Positions 17,786-23,337 of a DNA stretch of 23,337 nucleotides are shown here, one piece after another. Position 1 is the stretch's first letter. Each line of letters opens with the position of its first letter. The DNA is from Tritrichomonas foetus (lineage: Eukaryota; Parabasalia; Tritrichomonadida; Tritrichomonadidae): positions 1 to 23,337 of the forward strand of contig MLAK01001274.1 of the NCBI GenBank assembly GCA_001839685.1, in the 5' to 3' direction. The notes beneath the pieces are model-generated. The model worked only from the letters and a program-made list of their open reading frames with translations, made no database searches and was not told the DNA's origin. The position numbers and the translations under genes are program-made.

Positions 17786-18000
17786 ATTTTCTTTTTTTCG
17801 AAATTCGAAAATCACATAACTGTGTTTTCATGACATAATCAAATTGTTTCAAAAAGTTTAGTATCACAAATTTAAGTTCGCAAATTTTGGGGATGGTCTA
17901 ATCATAAGAAGATCTATACAAAATGGTTAAAATTTGAATTGTAGAGGCGAAATATATCATTAAAAGGTAAAATCAAAGGTGAATATATATTATCACGAAA

Positions 18001-21000
18001 ATGGAACAAAAGAATGGCTTTTCGTCAGATCGAAACACAGAACGAGCCATTCGTCACTTAAATGATTGCATTGTCTTCGATAATTTAATCCCCGAATTTT
18101 TCACAGCCATTGGATCAACCGATCAAGTCGGATATTTTCGTGCACAACATAACTCAGACTTACTGACAATGTCAAGTACGACGCCATTTCCACAAGAAAT
18201 AAAACCGCATTATATGTGTGCAGAATCGATAGGTGTTTGCGGTATTCTCCCATATATCAATCGATATTATTATATTCTTGACAATAAACTTTTCCTGTGG
18301 AGAACAAACGGCATAAATAATCACGAGCAAATTATGGAACAAGAAAAAGTTATCACCGCCGTTTGCACATTCAATCCAGCAAGAGATTTTTTCACTAAAT
18401 CAGTAAATTCGCTTTTAGCTGTTGCAACACCAACGTACATCAAAATTTATCCGATTGAAAATGATTATATTTCTGTTAATACATTTTACACAGTTAAAGT
18501 TAACTTTATGCCAACATGCCTTTGTGCTGGTCAATTGAATCAACTTTTTATTGGTGGAAGTGATGGCCACCTTTATTCTTTTCAATTTGTTGTTCCTGTT
18601 GAAGGCTATTTAGGATCATTTGATCCAAATTCGCAAAAACCACAAGAACCATATGTTTTAAATAACCTTACAGCATCATGGATTAAAGCTGCAATTATGT
18701 CATTTCTTAGTTTCGCTGTTTCTCCCATAACAAAAGTTGTTTATGATTCCACTACAGGTTTTATTGCAACATTAGACTCAACACAAAAAATAAACATTTA
18801 TAATTATAGTGATGGTACATTATCATTGAATTATTCTTTCACTCCCCCAAAAGGAATTCAATTTGTTGCTTTAAGAGAGGTTTTTAATAGTGATTCCTGT
18901 CACACTCGTTTTATCGCATTTACATCAACAGGTGACCGATATTTCTTTGGTACAACAGATTCATTTATGGGTAAATCTACAAAAATAGCATTAAGAGCAG
19001 AAAGAAAAGCTCCTGCTGAAATGAAAGGAAATGAATTAATTGATGCTTTTTATACACTTGGATATTATGCATTTATATGTAAAAATGAAATTATTGGAAT
19101 CCAATCAATTAATGTTGATCCTTCAAATAGTTATGAATTCGTAACAATTTTGAAAATCAACGGTTTTGGTTTAGCTGTTGCTGGTTTAAGCCATGATCTT
19201 GCATGGATGGATACAAAAATGTTTCATGAACCATTTGTTTGTCAACATTTTGTTGATCCCCCACAAATGTACATTTTAACGTCAGATGGTGGCTCTTCCA
19301 TCAAGTTTGTCTTTCCTTGTATGGTTCTACGTCAATTGCTACTTCAAAATAACTATAAATTTGTTACCGATGTAAATGATTATATGGATAGATTCGTTTC
19401 TAATGATGAATCATGTGCAATGTGTTTGTTACTTGCCTCACTTTTCCCTGAAGAAGCACGACAATTCATTTTTATTGCAAGCCAATTTAGTACTTTTCAA
19501 ATTGCTGAAAAGGAAATCTCGCCTGATATTTTATCACCAATTGTTCATTCGTTTTATATTCGTGCTTCACGTTTATTGAATTTGGTTTGGAACTCTGCGG
19601 TTTTCTATCGAAGACAAGATAATTCAATTAAAGTATCACCTGCATTTAATGCAATGTCACCTGAATTCGTTCATAAACTTTACGAAATTATTCAGCTTGG
19701 GAAATTATATTTAGAAGAAAGTGAAATTAACTCAAAGCAATATGATGATCATCGTTTAGAAGTTTCTGAATATGAGCGCGAACAGCTTTTAGCTTTACAA
19801 GAATCACTTGAAGAAATAATAGAAGCATTAAAATTCATTAAGATTTTATCAAAACAAAAATCTGCTTTACTTTCTATCGGTATTGAAAAACTAAATGCAA
19901 ATTCAGTTGCAAGATTAATTAATGAATGTTTTGGAACAACTGACTCAAACGTGTTTTTAATTACTGCTTTGCGTGAATATGCTGTTGCTTTGTTTAGAAA
20001 TACACCACAAAGTCCAGAACTTGACTTTCTTGCAGCAGAAATTAACGACGAATGTCCAATGTTTACTAAATCTTCAGATGCTCAAATCTTGAAAGCACTT
20101 ACTGATCTTGAGTCTGCTTCAAGAATCACTGGTGATGAAAAGAAGCAAATTCTTCATGATTCTGCCAATACATTCATTAAATACTCACTTAAGCCATTTG
20201 ATATTGCAAGAGTTTGTGCTGCATTCATTGCACTTGATGGTGACAAGCATGCTGTTCAGATTGCTGCAGCCCGAGCACATGCAATTGATGATGCTGAACG
20301 AGCTTATTATTGGTATAGAAACGGTTGTGATATTAATGATGTATCAGGAAGTAAAACATTCGATGATGTATACAAATGCTATGAAGCAGCATTTGATGCA
20401 GCTTATTCTGATGAAGGTCTTCACACTGTTCTAAATACTAATGATGAATTATTCGCATTATTAGTATTCCAAAGGATGATCAATACAAATGAAATTGATC
20501 GTTTGTTGAAACTAGATACACCACTTGTTAAAGAGTTCCTTGTTGAAAATGCGCCCAAATTACTTTGGAAGTATTACATTGCTCATCATAAATATAGAGA
20601 AGCTGTGATTGAATTAATTAAATTTGCATCAGATGCACAAGCAGATAATCCAGATGATGAAATTTCATTTGACAAGAGAATTGAATATCTCGAAATAGCA
20701 CATAACTATGCAAGACAACAAGGATTGACTAAACTTGTTGATGAAATAAAGACCAGATTGAACTGCGCTCGCATTCAGAAAGATATTTCACATGATGTTA
20801 TTGGAGAACCATTAAAAGACTTGAAAGATTTATTCAGTCTTGCACAAGAGAAATCACTTTGGTCTTATTTGTTGAGAATTGTATCAATAATGAAATTAGA
20901 TGAAGTAAATAAGAGAGATTTGGATATTAATATACTCTGGTACAATTTCTTATTCAATGGCGATGGTGTTAGCACAACTTCGAGTTCACAAGAACCAATT

Positions 21001-21396
21001 ACAGAAGAATTTATTAACAGAACACTTAAGAATGTATTTAGTTTGATTGGTACTTCAACGATTGTTTCAAAACCGGAACATATGCTTGCTATCTTTGAAG
21101 ACTTTAGGAATTTCCACAAATTCCGAATAGATTGGGTGGTTGATACTTTAACAGCATTAAATATTGATGGATCCCAAATGTTCAATGCTTATTCAGAAAT
21201 TCTAAACAAATATGATACACTTGATGATGTCCCTGAAAGGAGGAATCAATTGGTTTATGCAGCTTTATGGCTTATTGATCATGGATATAATGGAGATATA
21301 GAAGAAATTAGAAAATATATAAATAGTATTCTTAGTAATAAGAATAGCCCATATTATGATGAAATCAAACAAATTGTTGACAGAATTAACAACTAA
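18001..21396 (+). CDS. Nucleoporin Nup155/Nup170
   Basis: A 1131-residue homologue of the inner-ring nucleoporin Nup155 (Nup170/Nup157 in yeast). The protein links the pore scaffold to the nuclear membrane and to Nup93/Nup53. An N-terminal beta-propeller (about 60-480) carries the family's Nucleoporin_N motifs. These are GILPYINRYYYILDNKLFLW (81-100), then LLAVATPTYIKIY (138-150) and IGGSDGHLYSF (184-194). They match the Nup155 order: 'FPEI.RAW.TIDSDIF.W', 'LLVLATP..I.IL', 'F.AGKDG.LYE'. The rest (about 480-1131) is an alpha-helical solenoid. Near 903-935 is a YLEIAHNYARQQGLT...EIKTRLNCARIQ segment typical of the C-terminal part. The length is somewhat shorter than the human protein (about 1390). 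The ATG at 18001 is the first in frame. The stop codon reads TAAA, matching a polyadenylation signal overlapping the stop. Confidence 0.85.
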   Translation: MEQKNGFSSDRNTERAIRHLNDCIVFDNLIPEFFTAIGSTDQVGYFRAQHNSDLLTMSSTTPFPQEIKPHYMCAESIGVCGILPYINRYYYILDNKLFLWRTNGINNHEQIMEQEKVITAVCTFNPARDFFTKSVNSLLAVATPTYIKIYPIENDYISVNTFYTVKVNFMPTCLCAGQLNQLFIGGSDGHLYSFQFVVPVEGYLGSFDPNSQKPQEPYVLNNLTASWIKAAIMSFLSFAVSPITKVVYDSTTGFIATLDSTQKINIYNYSDGTLSLNYSFTPPKGIQFVALREVFNSDSCHTRFIAFTSTGDRYFFGTTDSFMGKSTKIALRAERKAPAEMKGNELIDAFYTLGYYAFICKNEIIGIQSINVDPSNSYEFVTILKINGFGLAVAGLSHDLAWMDTKMFHEPFVCQHFVDPPQMYILTSDGGSSIKFVFPCMVLRQLLLQNNYKFVTDVNDYMDRFVSNDESCAMCLLLASLFPEEARQFIFIASQFSTFQIAEKEISPDILSPIVHSFYIRASRLLNLVWNSAVFYRRQDNSIKVSPAFNAMSPEFVHKLYEIIQLGKLYLEESEINSKQYDDHRLEVSEYEREQLLALQESLEEIIEALKFIKILSKQKSALLSIGIEKLNANSVARLINECFGTTDSNVFLITALREYAVALFRNTPQSPELDFLAAEINDECPMFTKSSDAQILKALTDLESASRITGDEKKQILHDSANTFIKYSLKPFDIARVCAAFIALDGDKHAVQIAAARAHAIDDAERAYYWYRNGCDINDVSGSKTFDDVYKCYEAAFDAAYSDEGLHTVLNTNDELFALLVFQRMINTNEIDRLLKLDTPLVKEFLVENAPKLLWKYYIAHHKYREAVIELIKFASDAQADNPDDEISFDKRIEYLEIAHNYARQQGLTKLVDEIKTRLNCARIQKDISHDVIGEPLKDLKDLFSLAQEKSLWSYLLRIVSIMKLDEVNKRDLDINILWYNFLFNGDGVSTTSSSQEPITEEFINRTLKNVFSLIGTSTIVSKPEHMLAIFEDFRNFHKFRIDWVVDTLTALNIDGSQMFNAYSEILNKYDTLDDVPERRNQLVYAALWLIDHGYNGDIEEIRKYINSILSNKNSPYYDEIKQIVDRINN

Positions 21397-21397
21397 A
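21394..21397 (+). promoter_or_regulatory. UAAA polyadenylation-type signal overlapping the Nup155 stop
   Basis: The stop codon reads TAAA with its following base. Trichomonas vaginalis is known to use UAAA, often overlapping the stop, as its polyadenylation signal. The tetramer alone is weak evidence. Confidence 0.35.
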
Positions 21398-21628
21398 ATT
21401 TATAATTATTAATAAATATATACTGAATATAATTAATACATTTCTGCTCTTGTTTTTATATGGACATGCATCCTTATGGACAAAAAAGTGGAAAATATCC
21501 ACAAATGGCATCCATAGTTTTTAGTTCAATTTCATTTTATGTTAATGTGACAATGGTTAAGAAGCCAAAATTGCCCACCGAATGAACTGGTCTTTTTGTG
21601 ATAATACTTGGCCGGCTAAAATATAATA

Positions 21629-23116
21629 ATGGTGATTTTTTTTGTTTTTCTTGCAAGTTCTCTGCCTGATTTTCCATTGGAACCATCAAGTAAACCATTC
21701 TTTTTTGAGTCTTTCCAAAATGAATCATTTAAAGAGAGATGGCAAAATACAAATTTTTTCAATTACACAGGAGTTTTCGAACATCGGAATTCTTCTCAAC
21801 CGCAAGGATACAAAAATGAATATATGTTGTATTCCAAAAATCCAAGCTCATATTACGGATATTCAACATTATTTGATAAACCATTAAATCTACTCAATAA
21901 AACTCTTGTCATACAATATGAAACTCGATTTGATCATAAAATGACATGCAGTGGAGCATATGTGAAACTTTTTCAAAAAGATAATTTCCATCCATCAAAT
22001 CTCACAAATGAAACAAATTATTTAATTATGTTTGGGCCTGATTTGTGTTTTATGGACAGTAAAGTTCAATTTATATTCAAGCACAAAAACTGGAAAAGTG
22101 GAAAATATGAAGAAAAAAGATTAATTAAAAATCCACCAGTTTCAGTTGATAAATATAACCATCTTTTCACTCTTATTTCTCGACCAGATAACAGTTTTGA
22201 AATATTCGTCGATGGAAACTCTGTCAAAAGTGGATCATTATTGGAAGACTTTGATACACCGGTAAAATCGAAGAAAATGATACCTGATCCCAACGATAAA
22301 GTTCCTGATGATTGGACAGACCAAGAATACATTCCAGACCCTTTTGCTAAGAAGCCATCTAACTGGGATGATTCGCAGCCAAAATATATACAAGATCCTT
22401 CACGCCTTGATCCACCAGAAGGATGGCTTGTTGATGAACCGTTAATTATTCCTGATCCAGAAGCAAAAAAACCAGAAGATTGGGATGATGATTTGAATGG
22501 TGAATGGGAGCCACCTTCAATCAGAAATCCAAAGTGTGCACCTGACATTTCTATCGGTTGTGGTCCTTATGATCCACCTTTGATCAAGAATCCAAAATAC
22601 CGCGGAAAATGGACACCTCCATTAATTGAAAATCCAAAATTCATCGGACATTGGAAACCAAGGAAAATCCCAAATCCTTACTACATAGATGATCAAAATC
22701 CTCACAATTTTGAAGATATTATAGGAGTTGGATTCGAATTGTTTTTAAATGATCCTGATATTGGTTTTGAAAATTTATATATAGGAACAGATGAAGAAGC
22801 TGTTCATGAATGGAACAGAGAACACTTCTTGCCCAAGTCAAAGATTCAACACGAAACGCCAAAAATAAAAGATCCTGCTAAAAAAGCTGCAAAAGAGAAA
22901 GAATCACAAGACGAATATAATAACCAAATGAAATACCTCAGACAATTTCAACAACCAGGAGAAACTAATTATGATGATATGCCCTTCTACAACCTTTCTG
23001 GAAAATTAAAAGCACTTTATCAAGAATTTTATGATGAAAACAAATCACTGACAATCGTATGCACTCTTCTCACTCTTATGTTTCCTTTCATTTTGTTTGG
23101 TATCGCTTGTTGCTAA
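21629..23116 (+). CDS. Calnexin, ER lectin chaperone, with nearly absent cytosolic tail
   Basis: A 495-residue calnexin. Calnexin holds monoglucosylated glycoproteins in the ER and recruits folding partners. Seen: a hydrophobic signal peptide (about 1-12), then a lectin domain (about 20-215). The latter carries the Cys-x-Gly-Ala-Tyr-Val-Lys-Leu motif at 107-114 and the MFGPDLC motif ending at Cys140; Cys107 and Cys140 are the expected disulfide pair. The P-domain (about 217-350) has four type 1 repeats (IPDP..K.P..W-like) followed by four type 2 repeats (G.W.PP.I.NPK-like). Its tip has Cys303 and Cys311. Four-plus-four repeats and a tip disulfide mark calnexin rather than calreticulin. One transmembrane helix (about 473-493) ends the protein at ...GIACC, leaving about two residues outside. 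Animal calnexins have a long acidic cytosolic tail. The stop reads TAAA. The ATG is the first in frame. Confidence 0.92.
   Translation: MVIFFVFLASSLPDFPLEPSSKPFFFESFQNESFKERWQNTNFFNYTGVFEHRNSSQPQGYKNEYMLYSKNPSSYYGYSTLFDKPLNLLNKTLVIQYETRFDHKMTCSGAYVKLFQKDNFHPSNLTNETNYLIMFGPDLCFMDSKVQFIFKHKNWKSGKYEEKRLIKNPPVSVDKYNHLFTLISRPDNSFEIFVDGNSVKSGSLLEDFDTPVKSKKMIPDPNDKVPDDWTDQEYIPDPFAKKPSNWDDSQPKYIQDPSRLDPPEGWLVDEPLIIPDPEAKKPEDWDDDLNGEWEPPSIRNPKCAPDISIGCGPYDPPLIKNPKYRGKWTPPLIENPKFIGHWKPRKIPNPYYIDDQNPHNFEDIIGVGFELFLNDPDIGFENLYIGTDEEAVHEWNREHFLPKSKIQHETPKIKDPAKKAAKEKESQDEYNNQMKYLRQFQQPGETNYDDMPFYNLSGKLKALYQEFYDENKSLTIVCTLLTLMFPFILFGIACC
23113..23116 (+). promoter_or_regulatory. UAAA polyadenylation-type signal overlapping the calnexin stop
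   Basis: The stop codon with its following A reads TAAA, as for Nup155. It fits the polyadenylation signal known in T. vaginalis. This is a single short motif, so support is weak. Confidence 0.35.
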
Positions 23117-23337
23117 AAATATCACTTTCATATCATTTTTTTATCATATTATAATATTTATTGGTTGATGATTTACATTTTTTTTAATTTTTTTAATTTT
23201 ATTTCTATTATGAATCATAATTTGTTATGTAGATATTATTAATTTGATTGGAAGAGCTAGTTCAATTATCTCATCATTTGTGATATATTATGTTTGAGTC
23301 ATTACCTCCCCCTATAAATATCCAGAAATGAAACCAA

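Noticed and set aside
22066..22548. A 160-codon minus-strand frame rich in Ser and Gly, antisense to calnexin
   Set aside because: It is the mirror of the repetitive P-domain codons (Pro and Asp codons read as Gly, Ser and Ile) and has no independent support.
1..23337. tRNA or rRNA genes, transposons, CRISPR arrays, viral genes or a gene cluster forming one new system
   Set aside because: No tRNA B-box-like sequence with cloverleaf potential, no terminal inverted repeats or transposase motifs, no spaced repeats, and no shared pathway among neighbours were seen by eye. The genes look like unrelated housekeeping functions.

Overview
This window looks like nuclear DNA of an anaerobic protist of the trichomonad type, Tritrichomonas or a close relative. 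The evidence is that the DNA is very AT-rich and carries nine large genes of clearly eukaryotic families: a DYRK kinase, an exostosin, a TFIIIC subunit, Raptor, an ABCA half-transporter, a kinase with Sel1 repeats, Nup155 and calnexin, plus an AIG1-like membrane protein. Nearly every gene is a single uninterrupted reading frame. Spacers are only about 220-390 bases. Asn/Gln-rich low-complexity inserts are common, and two genes have a stop codon embedded in TAAA. The genus is an inference. I see no rRNA, tRNA, insertion sequence, virus-like gene or CRISPR array.

Layout, left to right. 289-1701 (+) is a class II DYRK protein kinase. 2086-3237 (-) is a type II membrane exostosin-like (GT47) glycosyltransferase. 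3564-6883 (-) is one gene broken into two frames by a 56-bp tandem duplication at 6354-6465; it resembles the largest, B-box-binding subunit of TFIIIC (GTF3C1/Tfc3). 7240-7974 (+) is a small multi-pass membrane protein of the AIG1/FAR-17a or Pr6Pr type with a C-terminal dilysine ER signal. 8368-12051 (-) is Raptor, the scaffold of TOR complex 1. 12384-14882 (+) is an ABCA half-transporter. 15103-17775 (-) is a protein kinase fused to Sel1 repeats and two UBR-box-like zinc modules; its N-terminus lacks an in-frame ATG. 18001-21396 (+) is the nucleoporin Nup155/Nup170. 21629-23116 (+) is calnexin with almost no cytosolic tail.

The genes are separate housekeeping units, not an operon or one pathway. 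Loose themes are growth and nutrient signalling (Raptor, DYRK, TKL-like kinase), Pol III transcription, nuclear pore structure, and the secretory route (calnexin, exostosin, AIG1-like, ABC transporter). Several pairs are divergent with short shared promoter regions: TFIIIC/AIG1-like, Raptor/ABCA and kinase/Nup155. A short AAGGT(C/G)AA-type word recurs in these three spacers.

I found no convincing new defence or mobile system. The points most worth a second look are the duplication-broken TFIIIC gene, the frameshift-like start of the kinase-Sel1-UBR gene, that gene's domain architecture, the loss of the Cys position in Raptor's caspase-like fold, and the tail-less calnexin. Family assignments were made by recognising motifs from memory; no database search was run.
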